Positions 1 through 8,988 are shown, numbered from the stretch's first letter. The stretch: DNA of 64,000 nt from Flavobacteriales bacterium (GCA_018335925.1 JAGXRF010000001.1:78734-142733); one strand, 5' to 3'. The notes: a model not told the origin generated them from the letters alone. Numbers and translations are program-made.

Positions 1-1689
1 CATCACACTTGCATTTGGTACATTCACCCCAACTTCAATAACCGTGGTTGCAACCATAATATTGGTTTCTCCTTTGGCAAAACGTTGCATTTCGGCATCT
101 TTATCTTGGGGCTTCATTTTGCCATGCACAATAGAAACTGCATAATGAGGTAAGGGAAAATCACGTGATATACTTTCGTAACCATCCATCAAATCTTTTA
201 AATCTAATTTTTCCGATTCTTGAATCAATGGATACACGATATATACTTGTCTGCCCTTGGCAATTTCATCTTTTAAAAACTTCCAAACTGCCAATCTGTG
301 GGCATCGGTTCTGTGAAAAGTTTGTATGGGTTTTCTGCCAGGTGGCAATTCATCAATTACAGAAATATCCAAATCACCGTACAAACTCATTGCCAAAGTT
401 CTAGGAATAGGAGTGGCTGTCATTACCAAAACATGTGGTGGGATATGGTTTTTTTTCCATAATTTGGCTCTTTGCTTTACCCCAAATCGATGTTGTTCAT
501 CTACAATTGCCAATCCTAAGTTTTTAAATTGTACCGTGTCTTCAATAATGGCATGGGTGCCAATCAAAATGTCTAAAGTGCCTTCTTGTAAAGCTTGGTG
601 AATTTCAGCTCGTTCCTTATTTTTGGTAGAGCCGGTTAACAAAGCAATTTGTAAACCAACACTTGCAGCTAAAGGTTGTAAACTGCTAAAATGTTGTTGT
701 GCTAAAATTTCGGTTGGAGCCATCAAACAGCTTTGGTATTGGTTGTCTTTTGCCAACAACATGATTAAAAAAGCTACCATGGTTTTTCCTGAACCAACAT
801 CGCCTTGCAACAAACGATTCATTTGAGCTCCAGAGCCAAGGTCATTTCTAATCTCTTTTACTACCTTTTTTTGGGCATTGGTAAGTTGAAAAGGCAAGTG
901 GTGATGGTAAAAATCTTGAAAATAATTTCCAACTTGTTCAAATGGCAATCCCTTAATCTTATGTTTTCTGATTAAATTTTTAGAGATTAAAAGTAGTTGG
1001 ATAAAAAATAGCTCTTCTAATTTTAATCGATATCTGGCTTGAGCTAAAGTTTCCTGACTTTTTGGAAAATGAATGTAAAGCATGGCTTCTTTTTTAGAAA
1101 TCATTTTCATTTCATTTAAAAAGTCATTTGGTAGTGTTTCCTCAAAATTTCCAGAAGTTTCGATAAATATTTGCTGAACCAACTTTTGAATGGCTTTGCT
1201 GGTAATATTTTTTTTAGCCAACTTTTCCGTGGAAGGATACACCGCTTGCATGGCACCACGGATGCTTTTTTGGTGTTCCTCCAACAACTCTAAATCGGGA
1301 TGAGCCATATTAAAAACCGAACCAAATTTGGTGATTTTTCCAAAGGCAACATATGGAATATTGATTTGCAAGCTCTCTTGAATCCATTTGTAGTGCTGAA
1401 ACCAAACCAATTCCATGGTTCCGGTTCCGTCTGTAAAAGTAGCAACCAATCGTTTGCCTCTTTTTTGTTCAACCACTTTTAGGTGGATGATTTTTCCAAT
1501 AATTTGGATGTCAGACTGACTATCTACCAACTCATTAATTTGGTAATATTTAGTTCTGTCTATGTATCGATTAGGGAACAAGTGCAACAATTCTAGGTAC
1601 GTATGAATTTGTAATTCATTGCGTAACAAAACACCTCGGTTAGGACCGACTCCTTTTAAATATTCTATGGGAGTTTGGAGTATTTGCAC
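1..1689 (-). CDS. recG: ATP-dependent DNA helicase RecG (3' end beyond window)
   Basis: RecG unwinds branched DNA, remodelling stalled forks and Holliday junctions. About 563 codons are visible, reading leftwards off the window; the family is about 700 residues, so the C-terminal part of the helicase core is missing. Translation of the minus strand shows an N-terminal wedge/OB region, then Walker A (GDVGSGKT, near residue 300) and the DExH-type box DEQHRFG (near residue 395). The start is a GTG at 1689: an in-frame TAA lies immediately upstream, so no longer start is possible, and the GTG reading gives the expected VQILQTPIEYLKGVGPNRG opening. The truncation is a window-edge effect. Confidence 0.93.
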   Translation of the reverse strand, partial: MQILQTPIEYLKGVGPNRGVLLRNELQIHTYLELLHLFPNRYIDRTKYYQINELVDSQSDIQIIGKIIHLKVVEQKRGKRLVATFTDGTGTMELVWFQHYKWIQESLQINIPYVAFGKITKFGSVFNMAHPDLELLEEHQKSIRGAMQAVYPSTEKLAKKNITSKAIQKLVQQIFIETSGNFEETLPNDFLNEMKMISKKEAMLYIHFPKSQETLAQARYRLKLEELFFIQLLLISKNLIRKHKIKGLPFEQVGNYFQDFYHHHLPFQLTNAQKKVVKEIRNDLGSGAQMNRLLQGDVGSGKTMVAFLIMLLAKDNQYQSCLMAPTEILAQQHFSSLQPLAASVGLQIALLTGSTKNKERAEIHQALQEGTLDILIGTHAIIEDTVQFKNLGLAIVDEQHRFGVKQRAKLWKKNHIPPHVLVMTATPIPRTLAMSLYGDLDISVIDELPPGRKPIQTFHRTDAHRLAVWKFLKDEIAKGRQVYIVYPLIQESEKLDLKDLMDGYESISRDFPLPHYAVSIVHGKMKPQDKDAEMQRFAKGETNIMVATTVIEVGVNVPNASVM

Positions 1690-1746
1690 TTAGGTAGTTT
1701 AAAGTGCCTGCAAGGTAAGAATTCAACTACGTATCTACAAACGAAA

Positions 1747-2394
1747 CTAGCTTTTGGGTAACGTGATGTTTTCTTGTTTAGAAATATTATAATAATGAAT
1801 AGAGATAAATGCAACCCATAACATGATAAGAAGTTCAATAATTCTTTGAAATAATCCTATCCAATTTAAATCTTCTTTAAAAAGAAAATATGCAGAAAAT
1901 ATTGCCAACAAAACTCCAAGAACAATACTTTTTTGTTGTAAAAATCTTTCTTCATACTCATAACATCCAACGGCAAAAAATAATATGGCACATGGGGTTA
2001 GAGTATAAGTTAAGAACCTAGAAATTTGATGGATAATTTGTGAAGGAGTTGGATCTAATAACATCAACACACAACCGTCGGTACAAGGAAATAAAGCAGT
2101 AATGATAGTTCCTAAGCCATAGGCATAACCAAATAAAACCATACCAGTCCTGAACCATAAATTTTCTGTTTGCAACCTAGTGAAATATGCGAATAATATT
2201 ACCGAAATCCCAGTTGGGATAAATCCAAACCATGCAATATATTTTCCATAAGTACTGTCTGGACTATATACATCACTAATAATATGGGTGTAATGGTCAA
2301 AATCTTGATTTAACAATCCTCCAATAATAACCGAGCTTATAAAAAAGAATAATGTTAAAAAACCAAAAATTCCGGATAAACGGTTTGTTTGCAT
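1747..2394 (-). CDS. DUF998 family integral membrane protein
   Basis: This 215-residue protein is mostly hydrophobic, with about six membrane segments, the first at residues 5-27. It carries the FPCTDGC motif in a loop near residue 100, which is typical of DUF998 proteins; their biochemical role is unknown. I use the ATG at 2394 rather than the TTG four codons upstream, because the ATG gives a short polar N-terminus directly before the first membrane segment. It lies downstream of, and on the same strand as, the DUF6787-like gene and upstream of recG, with short gaps on both sides. Function cannot be assigned from sequence. Confidence 0.7.
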   Translation of the reverse strand: MQTNRLSGIFGFLTLFFFISSVIIGGLLNQDFDHYTHIISDVYSPDSTYGKYIAWFGFIPTGISVILFAYFTRLQTENLWFRTGMVLFGYAYGLGTIITALFPCTDGCVLMLLDPTPSQIIHQISRFLTYTLTPCAILFFAVGCYEYEERFLQQKSIVLGVLLAIFSAYFLFKEDLNWIGLFQRIIELLIMLWVAFISIHYYNISKQENITLPKS

Positions 2395-2503
2395 GTAAAA
2401 AATCAAAAAAATGTAGTAAATAAAAAATAAAAATAACAGAAATTATTTTATTTTAGATTGTTGTAATAATATTTAACAAATGTTGTTTGTTTATGAAAAA
2501 AAA

Positions 2504-2842
2504 TCACACTTTTTGATTCCATCCAAATCTTTTCTCAATCCAGTTTACTAATATCCCTAATTTTAAACGTAAAAGCATTTTTCTTTCAAAATTCCAAAAA
2601 AAAGTATGTTGTCCGAAAATTGAACCAATAGCAACCAACATTACTTGATATACAGGAAACAGAAGCAATATTTTTAAAGTTATAAACCAAAATAATGGTG
2701 TATTATTATATGTCACCCCAATAACAGATAATAACGGTTTGGTTAATAGAGTAGAAGCGGAACCAGTAATAGCAAATACTAAAAATATGATAGTTAATTG
2801 AGCGTTTGAGGATACACCCCAACGCTTTTTTAGTTGTTTCAT
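2504..2842 (-). CDS. Small membrane protein, DUF6787-like
   Basis: A 112-residue protein with a basic opening (MKQLKKRWGVSSN) and two to three membrane segments at about residues 18-38 and 50-75. A basic tail with the WNFERK and WIEKRFGWN patterns follows. It resembles short flavobacterial proteins often labelled DUF6787 or, doubtfully, diacylglyceryl transferase; it has none of the Lgt catalytic motifs. The reading frame continues to an ATG at 2926, but the extra 28 residues look unlike the family, so I prefer 2842. No function can be stated beyond membrane location. Confidence 0.6.
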   Translation of the reverse strand: MKQLKKRWGVSSNAQLTIIFLVFAITGSASTLLTKPLLSVIGVTYNNTPLFWFITLKILLLFPVYQVMLVAIGSIFGQHTFFWNFERKMLLRLKLGILVNWIEKRFGWNQKV

Positions 2843-3094
2843 GAACAAATTAATTAAGGTTTGCAAATATATAGGAATAGGTAGAATGTTACAATGCCAT
2901 CTTAAGATGCTTACAAAAAGATCCACCTGTTACATTGAAATTTTTAATTAAGCTATAAATATTTGCAACAGATATATTTATAATGATAATTAAATATTCT
3001 ATTAATGTTATTTTTTTTAATTAATATTTATAATAAATTTAAATTATTGTATTAATATAGTCATTTTTGCTTCATCATTAAAACAAAAAATATT

Positions 3095-4717
3095 ATGTGT
3101 GGATTTTTAGCAATTATCGGACAAGGAAAAGAAGAATCATTAGTTCGTGAACTTTCGGCAAGAATGAGTCACCGTGGCCCGGATGAAAGAGATATTCATA
3201 TTACTGAAAAGGGGCATTTTTTATCACACGAAAGACTTTCCATAGTGGATTTACATACCGGTAAGCAACCAATTCAAGGCACTTCTGCTGCATGGATGGT
3301 ACATAACGGAGAAATTTATAACCACCAAAAATTAAGAGATGGATTGTTAAAACACCATACTTTCAGAACCACTTCTGATTCAGAAGTTATTGTACACTTA
3401 TATGAGGAGTTTGGTGATGATTTTTGCAATCACTTAGATGGTATTTTTGCTTTTGTGGTAATTGATGGTGATCATTACATTGCAGGTCGTGATCCGTTAG
3501 GAGTAAAACCCCTTTATTATGGCATAGATGAAAGAGGCAGAATGTATTTTGCTTCGGAGATGAAAGCTTTGGCTGACCAATGCAAAACGTTTGCAACATT
3601 TCCACCAGGACATTATTATACTCCGGAAACCGGCTTTGTAAAATACTACCAACCAATTTGGGAAGATGTTTCTGAATCAATTCAACCGGTAGACTACCAA
3701 GCTATTCGAGAAACTTTAACCCAAGCAGTGGATAAAAGATTGATGAGCGATGTACCAATTGGAGTATTGCTTTCTGGTGGGTTAGATTCTTCTTTAACTT
3801 CTTCTATTGCAGTAAGACTGATGAAAGAAAGAGGAGAAACTTTACATTCTTTTTCTATAGGATTAGATGCAGAGGCACCAGATGCCAAAGCAGCCCGAAA
3901 AGTAGCGGAATTTTTAGGAACCAAACACCACGAAATTCATTTTACTATAGAGCAAGGCATAGAAATATTAGAAAAATTGATTTGGCATTTAGAAACTTAT
4001 GATGTCACTTCTATCAGAGCAAGTACTCCTATGTATTTCTTGTCGAAATTTATTACAGAAATGGGAATAAAAGTAGTTTTATCCGGAGAGGGAGCAGATG
4101 AAATTTTTGGAGGTTACTTATATTTTAGAAACGCTCCTTCGGTAGTTGATTTTCAAAAAGAAACCATCGAAAGAGTACAGAAATTACATACTGCCGATTT
4201 GTTGAGAGCCGATAAATCAACCATGGCTCATGGTTTAGAGGCAAGAGTACCATTTTTAGACAAAAAGTTTTTGGATTTAGCTATCACCATTCAACCAGAA
4301 GAAAAAATGCCTCAAACTTATAATGGTGTAGAAAAATATATTTTAAGAAAAGCGTTTGATACTCCAGAGCAACCATATTTGCCTGCGGAAGTTTTGTGGA
4401 GACAAAAAGAACAATTTTCTGATGGGGTAGGGTATAACTGGATTGACACCTTAATTGCATATGGCACCTCGCAAGTAAGTGATGAAGCATTTGCCAAAGC
4501 CGCAGAATTGTATCCTTACAATACCCCAGCAACCAAAGAGGCGTTTTATTACCGTACCATTTTTCACAAACATTTTCCTCAAAAGAGTGCTGCAGAAACC
4601 GTTAGAAAATGGATTCCGAAATGGCAGGAAAACACTGATCCAAGTGGAAGAGCTAACCAAGCACACGTTCAGGCAGAACCAGAGATTGCTAAGTTAATTG
4701 TAGATATTCCAATATAG
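3095..4717 (+). CDS. asnB: Asparagine synthase B (glutamine-hydrolysing)
   Basis: This enzyme makes asparagine from aspartate, ATP and glutamine-derived ammonia in the cytoplasm. The 540-residue product has the N-terminal Ntn amidotransferase domain with the nucleophile Cys2 exposed after Met removal (MCGFLA). RGPDE and NGEIYNH follow, and the synthetase domain carries the PP-loop SGGLDSS near residue 225 and the SGEGADE motif near residue 333. Length matches E. coli AsnB (about 554). It is a single-gene unit with an AT-rich leader and a good terminator immediately downstream at 4744-4771. Nothing suggests regulation beyond a stand-alone promoter. Confidence 0.96.
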   Translation: MCGFLAIIGQGKEESLVRELSARMSHRGPDERDIHITEKGHFLSHERLSIVDLHTGKQPIQGTSAAWMVHNGEIYNHQKLRDGLLKHHTFRTTSDSEVIVHLYEEFGDDFCNHLDGIFAFVVIDGDHYIAGRDPLGVKPLYYGIDERGRMYFASEMKALADQCKTFATFPPGHYYTPETGFVKYYQPIWEDVSESIQPVDYQAIRETLTQAVDKRLMSDVPIGVLLSGGLDSSLTSSIAVRLMKERGETLHSFSIGLDAEAPDAKAARKVAEFLGTKHHEIHFTIEQGIEILEKLIWHLETYDVTSIRASTPMYFLSKFITEMGIKVVLSGEGADEIFGGYLYFRNAPSVVDFQKETIERVQKLHTADLLRADKSTMAHGLEARVPFLDKKFLDLAITIQPEEKMPQTYNGVEKYILRKAFDTPEQPYLPAEVLWRQKEQFSDGVGYNWIDTLIAYGTSQVSDEAFAKAAELYPYNTPATKEAFYYRTIFHKHFPQKSAAETVRKWIPKWQENTDPSGRANQAHVQAEPEIAKLIVDIPI

Positions 4718-4743
4718 TTGTAGTTTGTTTTTTGTATGGCAAG

Positions 4744-4771
4744 CACCTTAAAATCTGATGATTTTGAGGTG
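4744..4771 (+). terminator. Rho-independent terminator of asnB
   Basis: A 12-base inverted repeat (CACCTTAAAATC / GATTTTGAGGTG, 11 of 12 paired) with a TGAT loop is followed by a T-rich run on the plus strand only. It overlaps the last codons of the convergent gene that ends at 4748, so it terminates asnB and not that gene. Confidence 0.75.
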
Positions 4772-6109
4772 TTTGTTTTTTCTAATATATTGTTGGATAA
4801 TCGCTTTGGTATCTCGATTATGTTGCATCGGAATCAAGATATTTTGCAAAACTTCTACATTGTTGATTTGGTAATTCAAATCAAAAAAAGTGTAGCCTTT
4901 GTAAATACCATTTTCTATCAAAACTGCTGATTTTTCTTCAATGGTCTTTCCTTTGTCAATAATCACCATGTTTTGATGGGTGAATTCATTTTTCTCTAAA
5001 AATTGTTCTACTCTGGCATTGTAGGTTTCTGTTTCTTCTTTAGAAACGCAAGCTCCTAAACATTGTTTGATTTTAAAAGAAAAACAAGCTTCGTTGGTTT
5101 CATATAAACCGTTGATTTTTTGGCACAATTGGTATTGCTCTGTGATGCGGAACAGTGCGTTTTTTCCTTCTTGAAATGATCCAAAAGAAGTAATTTCTTT
5201 TCTTCTGCCATCTGCTTTTAACAATCGTAACGCATCGTAACCTTCCGATGTTTTAACTAAATACAATCCCCAAGGTAAAATACTTTTTCGTTGTTTTACA
5301 TTGTAAATAGGTTTGTTTATTTTGATTTCCTGACTTTCCTTAAGCAACGCAATTAGTTCATTTCCGGTAAGTTCGAAGGTTACCGTGTATACTTCTAATT
5401 GAATTTTTTTTGCTTTTCTGGAAGTTCCGGTAAAATGCTGGTTGATTCTTTTTTTTATGTTTTTACTTTTTCCAATATAAATAACATCTCCTTTTTCATT
5501 ATGTATGTAATACACACCAACTTTTTCAGGTAAACTTTCAACAATGTCTAACAATTTTGGTGACAAACCTTTGGATTGCGTTGATTTTACCAAAGAAGTA
5601 ACAATGTTTTTTTCGACATCTTTTCTCAACAATAATTGAAAAAGTTTTACCGTAGCCATGGCATCCCCCGAAGCACGATGCCTGTCTGCAATTGGTATTC
5701 CCAATGATCTTACCAACTTTCCTAAACTGTATGATTCCATTCCTGGAATTAACTTTCTGGAAAGTTCAACAGTGCATAAGGTATTTCTTTTAAAGGAATA
5801 ACCCAACCTTTGGAACTCTGTTTGTACCACTCTGTAATCAAACCCCACATTGTGTGCTACAAAGGTGCAATCTTCAGTAATTTCGATAATTCGCTTGGCA
5901 ACTTCGTAAAACTTTGGAGCACTTCGTAACATGGCACTATTTATACCAGTTAGTTTTACTACAAAAGGCTGAATAGGCTTTTCCGGATTGATCAAGCTGA
6001 TGAATTGGTCTACAACTTCATGCCCGTCAAATTTGTAAATAGCAATCTCTGTGATGCCTTCTTCATCAAATTTACCTCCGGTTGTTTCTATATCGATGAT
6101 TGCGTACAT
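4748..6109 (-). CDS. DnaQ-like exonuclease fused to UvrC-type GIY-YIG nuclease
   Basis: A 453-residue two-nuclease fusion. Residues 1-165 form a DEDDh 3'-5' exonuclease with D6 and E8 (DIETTG), D91 (HNVGFDYR), H144 and D149. Residues 195-275 form a GIY-YIG domain (GVYYIHN, YIGKS, R221). The remaining part resembles the UvrC segment after the GIY-YIG domain, including CLGACV. The same arrangement is known in actinobacterial and Bacteroidota proteins annotated as DNA polymerase III epsilon/UvrC-like. It probably acts in DNA repair, with incision and trimming in one chain, but no substrate is known. No polymerase genes are nearby. Its 3' end coincides with the asnB terminator. Confidence 0.85.
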   Translation of the reverse strand: MYAIIDIETTGGKFDEEGITEIAIYKFDGHEVVDQFISLINPEKPIQPFVVKLTGINSAMLRSAPKFYEVAKRIIEITEDCTFVAHNVGFDYRVVQTEFQRLGYSFKRNTLCTVELSRKLIPGMESYSLGKLVRSLGIPIADRHRASGDAMATVKLFQLLLRKDVEKNIVTSLVKSTQSKGLSPKLLDIVESLPEKVGVYYIHNEKGDVIYIGKSKNIKKRINQHFTGTSRKAKKIQLEVYTVTFELTGNELIALLKESQEIKINKPIYNVKQRKSILPWGLYLVKTSEGYDALRLLKADGRRKEITSFGSFQEGKNALFRITEQYQLCQKINGLYETNEACFSFKIKQCLGACVSKEETETYNARVEQFLEKNEFTHQNMVIIDKGKTIEEKSAVLIENGIYKGYTFFDLNYQINNVEVLQNILIPMQHNRDTKAIIQQYIRKNKHLKIIRF

Positions 6110-6180
6110 GAGTCCCCAAACCCCAATGGGTAATTTTTAAATTTTTATAGTGAAATACTTTTTTTATAGTTTGAATTTTT

Positions 6181-6234
6181 CAATGTCAATGAAAATGTCA
6201 ATGTAAATGTCAATGTAAATGTCAACGTCAATGT
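6181..6234 (+). repeat. Tandem hexamer array CAATGT (9 units)
   Basis: Nine consecutive 6-base units follow the pattern CAATGT/AAATGT with two single-base variants (CAATGA, CAACGT). The right end includes the stop codon of the S23-like gene. An array of the same hexamer family on the opposite strand lies on the other side of that gene (6673-6708). Confidence 0.85.
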
Positions 6235-6608
6235 TTGTTACTTTTGTTGATTATCATTTTAGAGGCAATTGCAATTAACTCCTCTACTTCATTTAGCAGT
6301 GATTTTCTTATTCTTTCGTCTCCTTCGTTAATGTAATTAAGAATTTTTATAGCATTTCTAGATTCTTTCAATTCTTTTATTGACAAACTTAATTTAAAAA
6401 TAAAGTCTTTTTCACTTACGGTTCCTGAAGCTTCACCAAAATTTAATGATGCACTGCCAGAAGATCTAATTAATTGATTTTTGTAATATTCATTTTCAAA
6501 GCTCTTTTCTAGTTTTCTTGAAAAGAAAATACATTCACCTGCAAAACGAACCAACCTATCTTCAAAATTAAAAATCTTATCTTCAAAAATATGATAACTT
6601 TTACTCAT
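6228..6608 (-). CDS. Four-helix-bundle protein of the S23 / rRNA intervening-sequence family
   Basis: A 126-residue, all-helical, charged protein with the family core: FEDRLVRFA near the start, the SSGSASLNFGEASG segment near residue 50, then KLSLSIKELKESRNAIKIL. Relatives (TIGR02436 type) were first found inside intervening sequences of 23S rRNA genes and are also common as intergenic genes in Bacteroidota; their function is not established. Here the gene is intergenic, between yggS and the exonuclease fusion, and is bracketed by inverted hexamer arrays; its stop codon falls inside the downstream one. That flanking structure suggests a mobile or recently inserted unit (inference). Confidence 0.85.
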   Translation of the reverse strand: MSKSYHIFEDKIFNFEDRLVRFAGECIFFSRKLEKSFENEYYKNQLIRSSGSASLNFGEASGTVSEKDFIFKLSLSIKELKESRNAIKILNYINEGDERIRKSLLNEVEELIAIASKMIINKSNKH

Positions 6609-6672
6609 AATATTTGGAATTATTTATGGAAAAAGGCATTCTCTTTCCAATCTCCATAACAATTTTTAATTT

Positions 6673-6708
6673 CATTGATATTGATATTGACATTGATATT
6701 TCTATTGT
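6673..6708 (-). repeat. Tandem hexamer array, opposite orientation
   Basis: Read on the minus strand, the units are CAATGT, CAATAT, CAATAT and CAATGA, followed by a degenerate stretch. This is the same hexamer family as 6181-6234 but inverted, so the two arrays flank the S23-like gene as inverted repeats. The array touches the stop codon of the YggS gene. Confidence 0.7.
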
Positions 6709-7370
6709 CAACTTCTAAACCCAAAAATACTACTACCAATTCTAACCATATTGCTTCCGCACGATATGGCAATTTGATAATCACCACTCATTCCCATAGA
6801 TAAGGTTTGAAAATCGAGGTTGCTTTTTTGAATCGTTTTGTATTTTATGAACAATTCATTCAAGTAACGAAATTCGCTTTTTAATTTGGCTTCCTCCTCT
6901 GTAAATGTAGCCATTCCCATCAAACCTTGGATGCAAACGTTGGTTAATTTTTCTAATTCCGGGTGATGCAAAATTTCATGTAATTCCTCTTCATAGAGTC
7001 CGAATTTGGTTTCTTCTGTAGCAATATGCATTTGCAACAAACACGAAATGACACGGTTATTTTTAGCTGCTTGCTTATTAATTTCTACCAAAAGCTTCCA
7101 ACTATCTACTCCGTGAATTAATGCCACATACGGTGCCATGTATTTCACTTTATTGCTTTGTACATGACCAATCATATGCCATTGGATGTCTTTTGGCATT
7201 TGCTCCCACTTTTCAGTCATTTCCTGGATTTTATTTTCTCCAAAAATACGTTGACCAGCCTCGTATGCTTGCATTAAATCTGATACTGGTTTGGTTTTAG
7301 AAACAGCAACTAAAGTCACATTTTCAGGAAGTTGTTTTCTAATTTGGTTTAAATTATTTGCAATAGACAT
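6708..7370 (-). CDS. yggS: YggS/PROSC family PLP-binding protein
   Basis: A 220-residue PLP-binding protein with an alanine-racemase-like barrel and no known catalytic activity. The family handles free pyridoxal phosphate homeostasis. Visible hallmarks are the PLP lysine in VSKTKP near residue 25, FGENKIQE, WHMIGHVQSNK and the C-terminal SMGMSGDYQIAI...GSNMVRIGSSIFG. I place the start at the ATG at 7370, one base after the stop of the upstream DUF1015 gene, rather than eight codons earlier inside it. The tight coupling points to one transcript with the DUF1015 gene. Confidence 0.92.
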   Translation of the reverse strand: MSIANNLNQIRKQLPENVTLVAVSKTKPVSDLMQAYEAGQRIFGENKIQEMTEKWEQMPKDIQWHMIGHVQSNKVKYMAPYVALIHGVDSWKLLVEINKQAAKNNRVISCLLQMHIATEETKFGLYEEELHEILHHPELEKLTNVCIQGLMGMATFTEEEAKLKSEFRYLNELFIKYKTIQKSNLDFQTLSMGMSGDYQIAISCGSNMVRIGSSIFGFRS

Positions 7371-7371
7371 A

Positions 7372-8589
7372 CTAATCAAAATAAGGATAAACAATCAATC
7401 CACTTCTAAATTTTGGTTCAATATAGGTACTTTTTGGTGGCATGATTTCGTTTGCATTGGCTACTGCTATCATGTCGTTGATGTTGTTTGGATATAAAAT
7501 AAAAGCTATCTGGTAGGTTTTGTTTTGCAAAAGTGACAAACAGGATTCAAAGGTTTGATTTCCTGGGAAATATTCGATGCGATCGTCATTTCTTAAATCG
7601 TACATTTGCAAAACAGGTTGCAATAAATTGTCTAATAATTGTTGGCTATCTAAATCTTTGATGTCAAATTTAGAGGAAAATTCCTTTTTACTTTCTAATA
7701 AGTGAAACTCCTGGTTGGCATAATATACCACTTGTCCTTTTTGTTTTGGATATATGATTTCTTTAGAAGATTGTAACACGCGATAATGTAAAGGAATTTG
7801 TTTCCACATTTCTGTCATTTGTTCCTCTGTAATACTGTGTAACAATCTATAAAAAGAATGAATTTTTACCTGACTTTCTGCAATTAAAAAAGCCATGCCA
7901 TATTGGTTTTTTACCCCATCCGGATGACGTAGATAATGCTGTGCAGTCGATTCCATCCGATGGTGACCATCTGCTATATATAATTGAGGAATTACAGCGA
8001 AGTAATTTTCTAACCATTCTAATTCGCGAATGGTTTCAATTTTCCACAACCGATGTTTTTCCCAATTGGTAGTGGAGAATTCTAAGTTTGGAGAAGTTTG
8101 TTTTTGCATTTCTATCCAAGTTCTGATTTCTGTTTGGTCTGGATAAGTAAGTAAAACTGGCTCCGAGTTGATTTTGGCATGTTCTAAAAATTCTTCAAAC
8201 AAATCCACTCTATATTCCAAGGTATTTTCGTGTTTTAATATGTTACCTTGCAAATAGTCGGCTATAGCTATGGCAGCAACAATCCCGGTAAAAGAGTTGG
8301 TAGGAGTTTGAATTTCATACAAGTACATTACCTCTGTGGTTTCTTGCTCCAAAATTTGGTTTTCCACAAAATCTAAAAACTGGTGATGAACCGCAGTAAA
8401 TCTCTTGGCGTGGGTATTTTTTTGCAAATGCAAGTAAGCAGGATGCAACACATGTAAAAAGCTAAATGGATTGTAAGCCAAAATTGCTCCTAATTCTCCT
8501 GCTTCATAATCGTCATAAGCCCTACATGAAACCAATGCAATTTTATCAGGAGTTGGTCTGTACGCTTTAAAAGGTTGAATCGTAGCCAT
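7372..8589 (-). CDS. DUF1015 family protein
   Basis: A 405-residue soluble protein that opens with IQPFKAYRPTPDKI and contains the IADGHHRMEST motif near residue 205, both characteristic of DUF1015 (PF06245). No reaction has been assigned; members are often near serine or D-2-hydroxyacid metabolism genes, which are not seen here. It starts at the ATG at 8589, preceded by GGAGG seven bases upstream. That purine run overlaps the last codons and TAA stop of the SUI1-like gene, so re-initiation or coupling is likely. It is followed one base later by yggS. Confidence 0.85.
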   Translation of the reverse strand: MATIQPFKAYRPTPDKIALVSCRAYDDYEAGELGAILAYNPFSFLHVLHPAYLHLQKNTHAKRFTAVHHQFLDFVENQILEQETTEVMYLYEIQTPTNSFTGIVAAIAIADYLQGNILKHENTLEYRVDLFEEFLEHAKINSEPVLLTYPDQTEIRTWIEMQKQTSPNLEFSTTNWEKHRLWKIETIRELEWLENYFAVIPQLYIADGHHRMESTAQHYLRHPDGVKNQYGMAFLIAESQVKIHSFYRLLHSITEEQMTEMWKQIPLHYRVLQSSKEIIYPKQKGQVVYYANQEFHLLESKKEFSSKFDIKDLDSQQLLDNLLQPVLQMYDLRNDDRIEYFPGNQTFESCLSLLQNKTYQIAFILYPNNINDMIAVANANEIMPPKSTYIEPKFRSGLIVYPYFD

Positions 8590-8591
8590 AA

Positions 8592-8924
8592 TTATCCTCC
8601 AACTCTTTTGGTTTTAAACCCCATTTCTTGTAAAAATACCATGATTTTATCTCGATAATCTCCCTGTAAAATAATGCATTCTTCTTTAACAGAACCTCCA
8701 ACATTAAATTTCTTCTGAATGCTTTTTGTAAGCATTTTAAAATCTTCCGTTGTTCCCAAATAACCCTCTATAATGGTTGTGGCTTTACCTTTTCGTTTTT
8801 CGTATTTACACAACAAAGGTTCTTTTTGCAGAAACAAGGAGGTTTCATTTTCTTGCAATGGTTCTATTTCTTCAGAAGGCTGATGGTCTGGAAAAAGCTT
8901 TTTTAATTGTTCTTGTAAGTCCAT
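8592..8924 (-). CDS. SUI1/eIF1-like translation factor (YciH family)
   Basis: A 110-residue protein whose C-terminal half has the SUI1 fold pattern: KGKATTIIEGY, LTKSIQKKFNVGGSVKEE, IILQGDYRDKI and a final MGFKTKRVGG. Bacterial YciH-type proteins influence start-site fidelity on the ribosome; the role in this organism is inferred. The start is the ATG at 8924 (MDLQEQLKKLFPDH). An upstream in-frame ATG at 8948 lies inside the terminator hairpin of the preceding gene and is unlikely. It is the first gene of the apparent SUI1-DUF1015-yggS unit. Confidence 0.85.
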   Translation of the reverse strand: MDLQEQLKKLFPDHQPSEEIEPLQENETSLFLQKEPLLCKYEKRKGKATTIIEGYLGTTEDFKMLTKSIQKKFNVGGSVKEECIILQGDYRDKIMVFLQEMGFKTKRVGG

Positions 8925-8936
8925 GTACTGGTATAG

Positions 8937-8971
8937 AAAAGGCATCAAGAGGAACCTCTTAATGCCTTTTT
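8937..8971 (-). terminator. Rho-independent terminator of the 2OG-oxygenase gene
   Basis: A 16-base inverted repeat (AAAAGGCATTAAGAGG read on the minus strand, 15 of 16 paired) with a two-base loop is followed by TTTT. It ends only 12 bases before the ATG of the SUI1-like gene, so it also sits in the leader of that gene. Confidence 0.8.
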
Positions 8972-8988
8972 ATTGTTAAATGTTATTA

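Noticed and set aside
2504..2842. Annotation of the small membrane protein as diacylglyceryl transferase
   Set aside because: It is far too short and has none of the Lgt motifs; the label appears to be an inherited misannotation.
6181..6234. Repeat array considered as CRISPR
   Set aside because: Units are 6 bases in direct tandem without spacers, and no cas genes are nearby.
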